A stretch of 21,688 nucleotides of DNA, taken from positions 1 through 21,688 of the forward strand of contig CAMZHY010000007.1 of assembly GCA_947307005.1 (NCBI GenBank). Reading direction: 5' to 3'. Of the stretch, positions 6,498 to 14,661 are shown one piece after another; the first letter of the stretch is position 1, and each line of letters starts with the position of its first letter. The DNA comes from an uncultured Planctomycetaceae bacterium. GTDB taxonomy: Bacteria; Planctomycetota; Planctomycetia; Pirellulales; Thermoguttaceae. The notes under the pieces are model-generated. The model did not search any database and was not told where the DNA came from. It saw nothing but the letters and a program-made list of their open reading frames with translations. Position numbers and translations under genes: made by a program.

Positions 6498-9400
6498 TCA
6501 GAGTTCGCCCCAATTGGCGCCGATTTCAGGATCGACTTTAAGAGGAACGCTAAGGGGATTGTTGAGCGCCATTTCCTTGACGACGATCGCCGCAAGCTCG
6601 TCCGCGTCTTCTCGTCGCGTTTCAAAGAGAAGCTCGTCGTGAATTTGCAAAAGGAGTCGCGCGCGGTCGCGGGGCTGCTCGCCGGACGTCGGCGCGGTTT
6701 GGAACGTTGAAGCGATTGGCGGCGCCGGAGGCGCGTATTCAATCAGATCGAAGAGCGGCGTCGAGGATCGGGGCGGCGGCGGAGGAGCCGCCTCGACCGT
6801 CGGAGGATCGGGCGACGCGATCGACCAGCGCGACGAAAGCCACCCGTCGCGTTTGAGGCGGCGCCAAACGGCGAGCATCGCGAGCTTCATGATATCGGCG
6901 GCGGAACCTTGAACGACCGTGTTAATCGCGGCGCGCTCCGGGAAGTTGAGCGTCTGTCGCCCGCGCGCGCCGCGGACGCCCGTGAGCGTTCGTCGCCGTC
7001 CGAGAAGCGTTTCGACGTAGCCGCGTTTGGCGCAGTCGTCGAGAACGCGGTCGAAGAACGCGAGAACGCCGGGATAGGTCGCAAAGAACGCGTCGATATA
7101 TTCCGCCGCCGCCTCGCGCGAGACGTCGATCGATTTCGCGAGTCCGAAGGACGTCTGACCGTAAACGAGTCCGAAGTTGACCGCTTTCGCTTTCCGCCGC
7201 ATATCCGGCGTTACGTCTTCCGTCGCGACGCCAAAAATTTGCGCGGCGACGCTTGCGTGAATGTCCTTGTCCTCCGCGAAAGCGCGCCGAAGCGCATCGT
7301 CTCCCGAGAAATGCGCCAATACGCGCAGTTCGACTTGACTGTAGTCGCACGAAAGGAACGCGTCGTAACCCTGCGACGCGTCGGGGACGAATCCCGAACG
7401 AATCAGTTTCCCTGTGTCCGACCGCGCCGGGATGTTTTGCAGGTTCGGGTCGCTCGAACTTAGACGTCCCGTCGCCGTCGCCGCCTGGTTGAACGTCGCG
7501 GAGACGCGGCTTGTCCCCGGCGTCGTCTGACGCGGCAACGGTTCGAGATACGTTCCCTGAAGTTTGACGAGCTTGCGAAGTTCGACAATCTTGTGGGGAA
7601 TCTCGTGCAGCAGCGCAAGTTCTTCGAGAACTTCCGCGTTGACGCTTGGACCGGTCTTTGTTTTTTGAAGAATTGGAAGTTTGAGGTCGTCGAAGAGGAG
7701 CCGTTGAAGCTGTTTGGGCGAGTTCAGATTGATTTCGTTCGCGAAGCGCGGGTCGGGATCCGCGGTTCTTACGCACTCGCGAATCTCCGTCTCCAACGCT
7801 TGCCGTCGCGCGACGATCTCTTTGGAAACTTCGCGAAAGACGTTCGAGTCGATCGCGATTCCCTGATATTCCATTTCCGCAAGCGTTTCGACGAGCGGCG
7901 TTTCCAGTTCGACCGCGAGCTTTTCGAGCGCGGACGCCTCCTGAAGACGACTGCGAAGAACGATCGCGCTATTGAGCGGAACGAGAACGGAGTCGAGCGC
8001 GTAACGCGCGACGGTCTCAGGCGCGAGTTGATCGAGAGAAAGACGTTTCTGACCCGTTCCCGTCGCGTTTTTTACGTCGAAGAGTTTAACGTCGAGATAG
8101 GTCGAAGCGACGTCGGCGAGCGTTCGACGCGTTTCGCCCGCCAGCGCGAGGTAATCCGCAATCGCGGCGTCAAACGCGACGCCGCGCAGTTTGATCCCCG
8201 ACGTGAAGAGCGCGATAGCGTCGTATTTGAGTTCAAAGCCGATTTTTGCGACGCTTTCCGACTCTAACGCGTCGCGAAGCGCGGCGAGCGCCGTTTCTTT
8301 ATGAAGAAAGGGCGCGCCAAGGGGCGCTCGGAACGGAACGTAGAACGCTTCGTTCGGTTCAAACGCGAGCGCGAGCCCGCAAAGGGTTGCGACGCGAGCG
8401 CGGACGCGTCCGAGTTCCGGTTCTTCCAGCGTCGTCGCGGCGACGGCGAGAATCGACGTCTGCGAGAGGCGGCGAGTTAGCGCGTCGAGTTTTTCCGCGT
8501 CGTCGACGATCGTAGCGCGCCATTCCTCGCGCGGCGACGGCGTGGGGAGCGGAAGCGTCGCGAGCGTAGAGAGATTGGTCCGGACGAGCGAGACGTCGTC
8601 GTCCGTCGGCAAATCGTCGCCGCCGTCTCCGCGTTCGGGATCGCCCTTGGTTCCGTACAGACTTCTTCGTAGGCGCGCTAGAAGAGGCGTCGTCGCGCTA
8701 AGATCGGACGTTTCCGAGGAGCCGTCGTCGGATTCTTTTTCCGCGAGGTTGAAAAGCGTGAAGAGAGAAGGCGGCTCCGTCTCCGCGTTCATGCGTTCGC
8801 CGCGTTCCGCTTCGACGCGGTCAAACCACTCGGAAGGCTCCGCCGTTCCCGTTCCAAATCGTTCGGCGAGTTCCGCGACTTTCTTGTCAAAGGCGCGAAA
8901 ACGCCAATACTGAAAGAGTCGACGAAGTCGTTCGACGTCGATCCCGCCGAGTTTGCCCGACTCCCAGTCGATTTCCAGAGGGACGTCTTGACGCAGTTTG
9001 ACAAGTTTACGGCTTACAAGCGCTTGATCTTGATAATTGCGAATGTTTTCAAATCGTTTCCCTTTTTGATCTTTAGCGCCCTCAAAGACGCCTTCAAGCG
9101 TTCCGTATTTCTGAAGCAATTCCCCCGCGACCTTGGGACCGACGAGCGGAACGCCGGGAACGTTGTCGGAAGTATCGCCGACGAGCGCCTGAAAATCGAC
9201 GACTTGTTCCGGCGCGACGCCCCAGTCCGCCATGAGATCGGCGGCGTCGTAACGGCGCTCTTTGCGTATCAGATAGATTGAAGTCGCGTCGCTCAGAAGC
9301 TGCCTCGCGTCTTTGTCGGAGGTTACGAGAATCGTCTTGCCGCCGAGTTCGGCGACGCGGCGTTGAACCGTCGCCATGACGTCGTCCGCCTCGTAGCCGA

Positions 9401-9740
9401 CCACGCCGAGCGCGGGCGTTCCTAGTCCTTTGAGGAATTCTCGCGTGAAATCGAACTGTAGTAGCAAATCGTCGGGAGTCGCCGAGCGGTTCGCCTTATA
9501 CGTCGGATAGATATCGTGTCGAAACGTCGGCGCGTGCATGTCGTACGCGCAGAAAAGATAGTCGATCGACGTTTTCGACATAACGTTAAGCACGTCGCGA
9601 ACGAACCCGAAGAGCGCGCCCGTCGGTTCGCCGCGTTCGGTCGTCATTTCCATTCCCGGCGCGAAAAACGCCTGATATATCAGTCCATAAGCGTCGACGA
9701 CGCAGACTGTCTTGCCTTCTAGCGAAACGATCGGTTCCAT
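6498..9740 (-). CDS. polA: DNA polymerase I
   Basis: A 1,080-residue family A polymerase for Okazaki fragment processing and repair; E. coli PolI has 928. Residues 1-295 are the 5' nuclease domain (VVDAYGLIYQAFF, GYEADDV at 115-121, GDTSDNVPG at 188-196). About 296-425 are a long, low-complexity acidic linker. The 3'-5' exonuclease fold (426-590) lacks its site: VAATT at 433-437 replaces FDTET, and S584 falls where the YxxxD aspartate should be, leaving only D507. The polymerase domain is intact: motif A DYSQVELR (799-806), motif B RRKAKAVNFGLVYG (848-861), motif C IHDE (1033-1036). A proline-rich insert of about 55 residues (970-1024) sits just before motif C. AGGAG precedes the ATG, and a good promoter lies at 9786-9814. 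The glycosidase gene follows after 24 bases. Confidence 0.96.
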   Translation of the reverse strand: MEPIVSLEGKTVCVVDAYGLIYQAFFAPGMEMTTERGEPTGALFGFVRDVLNVMSKTSIDYLFCAYDMHAPTFRHDIYPTYKANRSATPDDLLLQFDFTREFLKGLGTPALGVVGYEADDVMATVQRRVAELGGKTILVTSDKDARQLLSDATSIYLIRKERRYDAADLMADWGVAPEQVVDFQALVGDTSDNVPGVPLVGPKVAGELLQKYGTLEGVFEGAKDQKGKRFENIRNYQDQALVSRKLVKLRQDVPLEIDWESGKLGGIDVERLRRLFQYWRFRAFDKKVAELAERFGTGTAEPSEWFDRVEAERGERMNAETEPPSLFTLFNLAEKESDDGSSETSDLSATTPLLARLRRSLYGTKGDPERGDGGDDLPTDDDVSLVRTNLSTLATLPLPTPSPREEWRATIVDDAEKLDALTRRLSQTSILAVAATTLEEPELGRVRARVATLCGLALAFEPNEAFYVPFRAPLGAPFLHKETALAALRDALESESVAKIGFELKYDAIALFTSGIKLRGVAFDAAIADYLALAGETRRTLADVASTYLDVKLFDVKNATGTGQKRLSLDQLAPETVARYALDSVLVPLNSAIVLRSRLQEASALEKLAVELETPLVETLAEMEYQGIAIDSNVFREVSKEIVARRQALETEIRECVRTADPDPRFANEINLNSPKQLQRLLFDDLKLPILQKTKTGPSVNAEVLEELALLHEIPHKIVELRKLVKLQGTYLEPLPRQTTPGTSRVSATFNQAATATGRLSSSDPNLQNIPARSDTGKLIRSGFVPDASQGYDAFLSCDYSQVELRVLAHFSGDDALRRAFAEDKDIHASVAAQIFGVATEDVTPDMRRKAKAVNFGLVYGQTSFGLAKSIDVSREAAAEYIDAFFATYPGVLAFFDRVLDDCAKRGYVETLLGRRRTLTGVRGARGRQTLNFPERAAINTVVQGSAADIMKLAMLAVWRRLKRDGWLSSRWSIASPDPPTVEAAPPPPPRSSTPLFDLIEYAPPAPPIASTFQTAPTSGEQPRDRARLLLQIHDELLFETRREDADELAAIVVKEMALNNPLSVPLKVDPEIGANWGEL

Positions 9741-9785
9741 TGACGTCTTCTCCTAGTCGGCGCGAAAGAAGACCGACCGGAACCA

Positions 9786-9814
9786 AGCGTACCAGAAATG
9801 AAGGGCGTTGGCAA
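9786..9814 (-). promoter_or_regulatory. polA promoter
   Basis: Read on the minus strand: TTGCCA (9814-9809), a 17-base spacer ending TTTCTGG, then TACGCT (9791-9786). Transcription would start near 9779, leaving about 40 bases to the polA ATG. Confidence 0.65.
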
Positions 9815-9834
9815 GCGTCGACGAAAGAAAGCTA

Positions 9835-9877
9835 AGAAAAAACGCTCCGCGCGACGCGAAACCCGCCGCGCGGAACG
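9835..9877 (-). terminator. Rho-independent terminator of the hyperacidic protein gene
   Basis: TCCGCGCG (9846-9853) pairs perfectly with CGCGCGGA (9867-9874), and two further pairs form beyond one mismatch. On the minus strand the hairpin is followed by TTTTTTCTT. It lies between the acidic protein stop and the polA promoter and separates the two transcripts. Confidence 0.75.
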
Positions 9878-9934
9878 TCCGTAGTCGAATCGTTGAAGAA
9901 TAGCTCGTCGAGACGCCGAGCGAATTAAAGAGAA

Positions 9935-10348
9935 TCAGTCTTCTTCATCGTCGTCGAAGTCGTCGTCGTCCCAATCGTCGTCGTCGTCCTCGTCGTCGTC
10001 GTCAACGTCGTCCCAGTCGTAGTCGTCTTCGTCGTCTTCTTCGTCGTCGTCATCGTCGTCGTCGTCGTCGAAGTCGTCGTCCCAATCGTCTTCGTCCTCG
10101 TCGTCGTCGTCGAGCCAGTCGTCGTCCATATCGTCGTCGTCGTCCTCGTCGTCGTCTTCGTCGTCGTCAAGGTTGCTCCAATGGACGTCGTCGTCGTCTT
10201 CGTCGTCGTCCCAATTGTCGTCGTCGTCTTCTTCGTCGCGATCGGGACGAACAGCGGCAGGCGCGAACGCAATGTCGACGAGAGAGGCGTCGACGATGGT
10301 TTCAAGCAGATCGACGGCGTTTCCGTCGCTCAAAAGATTAAGTTTCAT
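9935..10348 (-). CDS. Hyperacidic Asp-repeat protein, unknown function
   Basis: A 137-residue protein with a short ordinary N-terminus (MKLNLLSDGNAVDLLETIV, to about residue 37) and a tail of 100 residues (38-137), of which 82 are Asp or Glu. The tail is broken at irregular intervals by single aromatics: W46, W57, W78, W89, F93, Y110, W112, W126 and F131. There is no signal peptide or membrane segment. AAAGGAG about seven bases before the ATG, a promoter-like pair upstream and a terminator downstream argue that this frame is expressed, not merely a GTC/GAC microsatellite. Tract length may vary by slippage. Possible roles, all inference: DNA mimicry, binding of Ca2+ or basic proteins, or a histone-chaperone-like acidic tail. 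The opposite-strand frames through the repeat are Ser/Val-rich shadows. Confidence 0.72.
   Translation of the reverse strand: MKLNLLSDGNAVDLLETIVDASLVDIAFAPAAVRPDRDEEDDDDNWDDDEDDDDVHWSNLDDDEDDDEDDDDDMDDDWLDDDDEDEDDWDDDFDDDDDDDDDEEDDEDDYDWDDVDDDDEDDDDDWDDDDFDDDEED
9955..10233. repeat. GTC/GAC trinucleotide-rich low-complexity tract
   Basis: On the plus strand the DNA is nearly continuous runs of GTC interrupted by TTC, CCA and ATC. It encodes the Asp tail of the minus-strand protein. Runs of six or more identical triplets occur, so copy number could drift by slippage or be miscounted in assembly. Confidence 0.8.
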
Positions 10349-10703
10349 GATTCGACTCCTTTAAAAATCCAGACGACCGCAGCTGCGCGGCTCCGGGGGT
10401 TCGCGGCTTAGCCGCGCGGACCTAATTTCCTTTGACGTTGAACGGTTCGTCGCGCGACGCGCGTCGCATCGTCAAGGGTTTGAGAACGCCGAAAAGACGT
10501 CCTTCTGCGCGTCGATCGGATTTCCCGGGCGCGTTGGGATTCCTGATCGTTTTTAGCCTAAAAAATCGGCGTATACGGCGTTTTTTGACGCGCCCTGAAA
10601 CGGCAAGCGAAAATATTACATCTTGAGCGCTTGACGTCAAGTCATGTTTGGCGAAAAGTCAAACGAAAAACGAACTTTTGCCGGATTTTAACGAATCGAC
10701 GTT
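10349..10703. other. 355-base region between smc and the acidic gene: leader and promoter
   Basis: I see no convincing gene; the short Arg-rich frames on both strands mirror each other. The region holds the acidic gene promoter (10613-10640) and an unusually long leader of about 260 bases. Near the acidic gene, GCGCGGCT (10385-10392) pairs with AGCCGCGC (10410-10417). A smaller GCGGC/GCCGC hairpin at about 10403-10415 would compete with it. No clear terminator for smc is visible. Confidence 0.45.
10613..10640 (-). promoter_or_regulatory. Promoter for the hyperacidic protein gene, with palindromic -35 region
   Basis: On the minus strand, TTGACG (10640-10635), a 16-base spacer and TAATAT (10618-10613) are close to consensus. 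The -35 lies inside a perfect 12-bp palindrome, CTTGACGTCAAG (10630-10641), which could be an operator. The predicted start is about 260 bases upstream of the ATG. Confidence 0.5.
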
Positions 10704-13700
10704 CTAAGCGCCGACGTTTCCCGTATCCGCGACGCGCAGTTGAGGCGCGCCGGGACGCAGAATAATCTCTCCGTCTTCTCCAAGATCGTCGAAATGAACC
10801 GACAAAATTTTGGAAACGCCGGAGTCTTCCATCGTCACGCCGTAAATCGACTTTGCCGTCGTCGTCGTCTTTTTTGAGTGTGTGACGACAAGGAACTGCG
10901 TTCGAGGCGCGAAATCCAGAAGCGCGTTGGCGAAGCGATGCACGTTCGCCTCGTCGAGCGCCGCGTCCACTTCGTCTAAAATGCAAACGGGACTCGTTCT
11001 GTATTGGAAAATCGCTAGGAGCAGCGCGACGCAAGTGAGCGATTTTTCGCCGCCGCTCATGAGCGAGAGACTGCGCAATTCTTTTCCCGGCGGTCGCGCG
11101 ACGATTTCAACGCCGCTGTCAAGAGGATTCGACGGGGTCGTTAGCGTGAGATCCGCTTTGCCGCCGCCGAAGAGTTTCTGGAAAATCACGCTGAAGTTTG
11201 CGCGAACCGCGTTGAACGTTTCTTCAAAAAGACGCTTGCAGTCTGAATTGACGCGTTCAATGATCTTTTGAATCGACTTTCGCGCCGCGACGAGGTCGTT
11301 GTACTGGTTGAAAAGCGTCGTGTAGCGCGCGCGGAGCGTTTCAAGCGTCTCGATCGCTTCCAGATTGACGGAGCCAAGTTCCTGAAGGCGCCGTCGCAAT
11401 TCGTCGATTTCCTTTTTGCGCGTTCTGGCGCTCTTCGCGTCGACGGGGACGACGAGTTCAAGCGCCGCGTCCGCCGCCGTATGGAGCGCGCCCGCCTGAA
11501 CTTCCTGAGGCTCGTTTTCGAGACGGTATTCGACGGCGGCGACGTCGATCCCATAGTCCTCGCGCATTCGTTCTTCGATCGTTTTCAACTCCTGCGCGTA
11601 GCGTTCTCTCGCCAATTCCTGAGAACGAATCGCTTCGCGCCGTTTTTCGAGCGAAGCGCGATTCTTTTCAAGCGCGCAAAGCGTCTCCGTTCGCGCCTTT
11701 TCGAGGACTCCTCGCTCGCGACGCGCCTTCGTCGCTTGGTCGGCGAGCCGTTCTTTCGCCGCGTAAAGGGACGCGATTTTTGATTCGCTCGTTAACACGC
11801 AGAGACGCGCCTGCTCGACGCGTTTGTCGAACGATTTGACGCGATTCTCATTTTCCGTCGCGAGACGCGTCTGTTCCGTCCGTCCGTCGGCGAGTCGCTT
11901 GAGTCGATCTTGGAGGAAAAGAATGCGTTCTTCCGCCTTTGCAAGCTCGATTTTGAGATTCGTCGCGCGTTTTGTTCGTTCCTGACGTTCTCGATCGACG
12001 TCGTCGAGGAGTTTGACCGCGTTGGCGATCCCCTCTTCCAGCGTCGCGAGACGTTCGTTGAACGCGTCGCGTTCCGTTTCAAGCGCCGCGAGCCGCGTCG
12101 TCGCTTGCTCAAGCGCGCCGGAGACCTCGACAAGTTCTTTTTCGACGAGTTCTCGCCGCGCCGTCAGCTGTTCGCCCTGTTCTTGCGACGCGGACTCTTG
12201 AAGTTTCAGCGATTCGAGCGCCTGCGTCGTTTCGCGTTGGATCGCGGACTCCTTCTCGAATTCTGTTTCGACCTCGGAAAGTTGCTCTTTAAGGCGCGCG
12301 ACCGTCGCGCCGAGCGTTTCGCATTCCTCGTTTAGTCGCGCTGTTTCCGAAGAAAGAGAAGCGAGTTCGCTTCTTCTCGAGATAAGACCGGCGCTTCCTT
12401 GCGCGGAACCGACGACGAGCGTGCCGTCGGCGGAAAGAAGCGAGCCGTCCGCCGCGAGGAAATTCGTCGGCTCGTCCGTTTCCCGATAAAGCTGTTTGGC
12501 GACCGCCACGGACTCGACAATCCAAGTGCGGCGAAGAAGCCGCTGGACGAGCCCTTCGAACATCGGTTCCGTTTCCACAAACTGATCGGCGCGACCGAGA
12601 ACGCCCGCGTGGTTTTCTAGTTTAGGATCGAATGGAATCGGCGGACTGGGGTTCGGATCGAGCCAGATGAATCCGACGCGTCCCGCAAAACGCGAACCCT
12701 GACGCTCGATGTATCGGAAAAGCTCCGGTTCGGGCGGCACGACGACGTACTGCGCCGTTTGACCGAGCGCAAGTTCGACGAGGGGCGCCGCTTCCACGTT
12801 GACGCGGATAAGATCCGCGACGAGTCCGTACGCGTTGCGAAAAGGACTCGACGGATTCTTCATCGCGCTGAGCGTCTCGCGGACGCCGGGACTGACGCCT
12901 TCGTATTTGCGAAGCAGATCGTTGAGAAGAGCGGATCGTTCTCCGTAAGCGGCGCGTTTACGCTCTAGTTCGGACGCCTCCGCTTGTCGAAGATTGAGCG
13001 CGCGATTGAGTTCGTCGCGTTTAGCGCGGAGTTCGGCGACTCGCTTGCGCGACGTTTCGTTTTGTCGCGCGAGTTCTTCGCCGTCCGTATGAAGTCGGCT
13101 CGTTTTTTCGGCGAGTTCGGCTTGACGTTTTTCAAGTTCCGCGCGACTGCGTTTTTTCTGTTCCCAAGAGGCTGCGAGCGTCGTTTTTTGCGTTGTTAAC
13201 GCGGCGAGTTCGCCCGCGAACCTCGTCGTTTCGGCGCTTTTCGTTTCGCGTTCGTTCTGCAGCCTATCGCGCTCCGCCGTCAGCGTTTCGGCGCGCGCGA
13301 CGAGTTTTTCAACCGCTTCGTTCTCCGCGTCAAATTCCGTCTGAACGCGCGTCGCCGCGCCTTGGGCTTCGTCGAGTTCTTCCTTCGCCTGGCGCGCCGC
13401 GTTCGCGTCTTCCGAGAGTCGCATGACGATCGCAAGTTGACGTTTCGCCCCCCGAGAGGATTCCGTCGTCCATTCTTGAATTTGCGCGATCTGGTATTCG
13501 ACGCCGGATTCTTCCGCCGCGATCTTTTCGCGCGTCGTCGCGAGTTCCGATTCAATTTCGCGAAGACCGCAGTCCGTGTCGGCGATCTCGACCGAGAGAC
13601 GCGACGATTCCGATTCGAGCGTCTGAATTTTTGCGGAAACGTCCGTTTCAAAAGACTCGAAATCGTCCGTCTCCAGACTCGCTAGACGGCGCGCTTCCGT

Positions 13701-14408
13701 CTTGACGCGCCATTCGTAAAGGGAGACTTCCGTCCGCAGTTTCTGGAGCCGCGTCGAGCATTTGCGGTAGATTTCCGCCTTGCCCGCCTGCGCCTTCGTT
13801 TTGCGCAACTGCGCCTCGATTTCGTTGACGATATCCGAAAGGCGCAAAAGGTTCTGCTCGACGCGTTCGAGACGCCGCGTCGCCTCTTGTTTCTTCGCGT
13901 TGAAGCGCGAGATTCCCGCCGCGTCCTCGAGAACGGCGCGACGCTGTTCGCTTGTGCTCTGCAGCAGCGCTTCGACGCGTCCCTGTTCGATGACCGCGTA
14001 TCCCTGGGCCCCGAGTCCGACGCCGCCGATTAGATCGCGGAAATCGCGTAGTCGCGACGCCTGACCGTTGATGAGATATTCCGATTCGCCGCTGCGGTAG
14101 ACGCGGCGCGTAAAATGAACCTCGTCCGCCTCGATCGGGAGAATTCGTTTCTTATTGTCAAAAGAGATCGTGACCTCGGCGGAGCCAAGCGGTTGCCGCG
14201 TCGCCGAGCCGTTGAAGATCACGTCCGTCATTTCGTCGCCGCGAAGCCGTTTCACGCTCTGTTCGCCAAGCGCCCACTTAATCGCGTCGACGACGTTCGA
14301 TTTTCCCGAACCGTTCGGACCGATAAGCGCGCAGATGCTCCCGTCAAGTTCGATCTTGACGCGATCGGCGAAGCTCTTGAAACCGTATAATTCGATGGAC
14401 GTAAGCAT
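10704..14408 (-). CDS. smc: Chromosome segregation ATPase SMC
   Basis: A complete 1,234-residue SMC. The N-terminal head has Walker A GPNGSGKS at 30-37. Coiled coil runs from about 165 to 500; the hinge is about 500-680 (GVSPGVRETL, GLVADLI, AADGSLLSADGTLV). The return coil reaches about 1040. The C-terminal head carries the signature LMSGGEKS at 1116-1123, Walker B VCILDEVDAALD at 1141-1152 and a switch histidine in VVTHSKKT. SMC homodimers with ScpA/ScpB compact and segregate chromosomes. The frame is open to 14612, but I place the start at 14408. The family begins at 'MLTSIELYGFKSFAD', the upstream 68 residues have no family character, and a good promoter lies inside them. No clear ribosome binding site precedes 14408. 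No scpA or scpB gene is nearby. Confidence 0.95.
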   Translation of the reverse strand: MLTSIELYGFKSFADRVKIELDGSICALIGPNGSGKSNVVDAIKWALGEQSVKRLRGDEMTDVIFNGSATRQPLGSAEVTISFDNKKRILPIEADEVHFTRRVYRSGESEYLINGQASRLRDFRDLIGGVGLGAQGYAVIEQGRVEALLQSTSEQRRAVLEDAAGISRFNAKKQEATRRLERVEQNLLRLSDIVNEIEAQLRKTKAQAGKAEIYRKCSTRLQKLRTEVSLYEWRVKTEARRLASLETDDFESFETDVSAKIQTLESESSRLSVEIADTDCGLREIESELATTREKIAAEESGVEYQIAQIQEWTTESSRGAKRQLAIVMRLSEDANAARQAKEELDEAQGAATRVQTEFDAENEAVEKLVARAETLTAERDRLQNERETKSAETTRFAGELAALTTQKTTLAASWEQKKRSRAELEKRQAELAEKTSRLHTDGEELARQNETSRKRVAELRAKRDELNRALNLRQAEASELERKRAAYGERSALLNDLLRKYEGVSPGVRETLSAMKNPSSPFRNAYGLVADLIRVNVEAAPLVELALGQTAQYVVVPPEPELFRYIERQGSRFAGRVGFIWLDPNPSPPIPFDPKLENHAGVLGRADQFVETEPMFEGLVQRLLRRTWIVESVAVAKQLYRETDEPTNFLAADGSLLSADGTLVVGSAQGSAGLISRRSELASLSSETARLNEECETLGATVARLKEQLSEVETEFEKESAIQRETTQALESLKLQESASQEQGEQLTARRELVEKELVEVSGALEQATTRLAALETERDAFNERLATLEEGIANAVKLLDDVDRERQERTKRATNLKIELAKAEERILFLQDRLKRLADGRTEQTRLATENENRVKSFDKRVEQARLCVLTSESKIASLYAAKERLADQATKARRERGVLEKARTETLCALEKNRASLEKRREAIRSQELARERYAQELKTIEERMREDYGIDVAAVEYRLENEPQEVQAGALHTAADAALELVVPVDAKSARTRKKEIDELRRRLQELGSVNLEAIETLETLRARYTTLFNQYNDLVAARKSIQKIIERVNSDCKRLFEETFNAVRANFSVIFQKLFGGGKADLTLTTPSNPLDSGVEIVARPPGKELRSLSLMSGGEKSLTCVALLLAIFQYRTSPVCILDEVDAALDEANVHRFANALLDFAPRTQFLVVTHSKKTTTTAKSIYGVTMEDSGVSKILSVHFDDLGEDGEIILRPGAPQLRVADTGNVGA

Positions 14409-14476
14409 AGGTTTGACAGATTGATACGACGTGACTCGGCGACGGGAAGGAGCGCGAGCGCTCCCGTACCGCGCGG

Positions 14477-14505
14477 AATGTAACGTTTTCCGACAAAAGG
14501 CGCAA
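14477..14505 (-). promoter_or_regulatory. smc promoter
   Basis: On the minus strand: TTGCGC (14505-14500), a 17-base spacer, TACATT (14482-14477). The start point near 14470 gives a leader of about 60 bases to the ATG at 14408 and excludes the longer in-frame starts. Confidence 0.6.
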
Positions 14506-14592
14506 GACGAGTCGGGACGCTTATTTTTCGGACGGGGTTTCGATTGGGTTAAAAATGACGTCGTGAAATCAATATAAATTGTAACCGTCAGA

Positions 14593-14621
14593 TTGCAATT
14601 GAAATCGAACAACGTTATATC
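14593..14621 (+). promoter_or_regulatory. Candidate promoter for the small broken frame
   Basis: TTGCAA (14593-14598), a 17-base spacer, TATATC (14616-14621). It lies about 40 bases before the ATG at 14662 and is divergent from the smc promoter. AT-rich surroundings raise the chance of a random match. Confidence 0.4.
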
Positions 14622-14661
14622 GAGAGCGAAAAAGGAACTTTTTGAACGGAGAGCTTCTATT

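Noticed and set aside
9955..10233. CRISPR or satellite array
   Set aside because: The repeat unit is a codon, there are no spacers, and the tract is inside a coding frame.
9925..10305. 126-codon Thr-rich minus-strand frame and Ser- or Val-rich plus frames across the GTC repeat
   Set aside because: Other phases of the same trinucleotide repeat; only the Asp frame has an RBS and a non-repetitive N-terminus.
10422..10640. Small Arg-rich genes on either strand
   Set aside because: The two frames mirror each other, lack ribosome binding sites and cover the probable promoter of the acidic gene.
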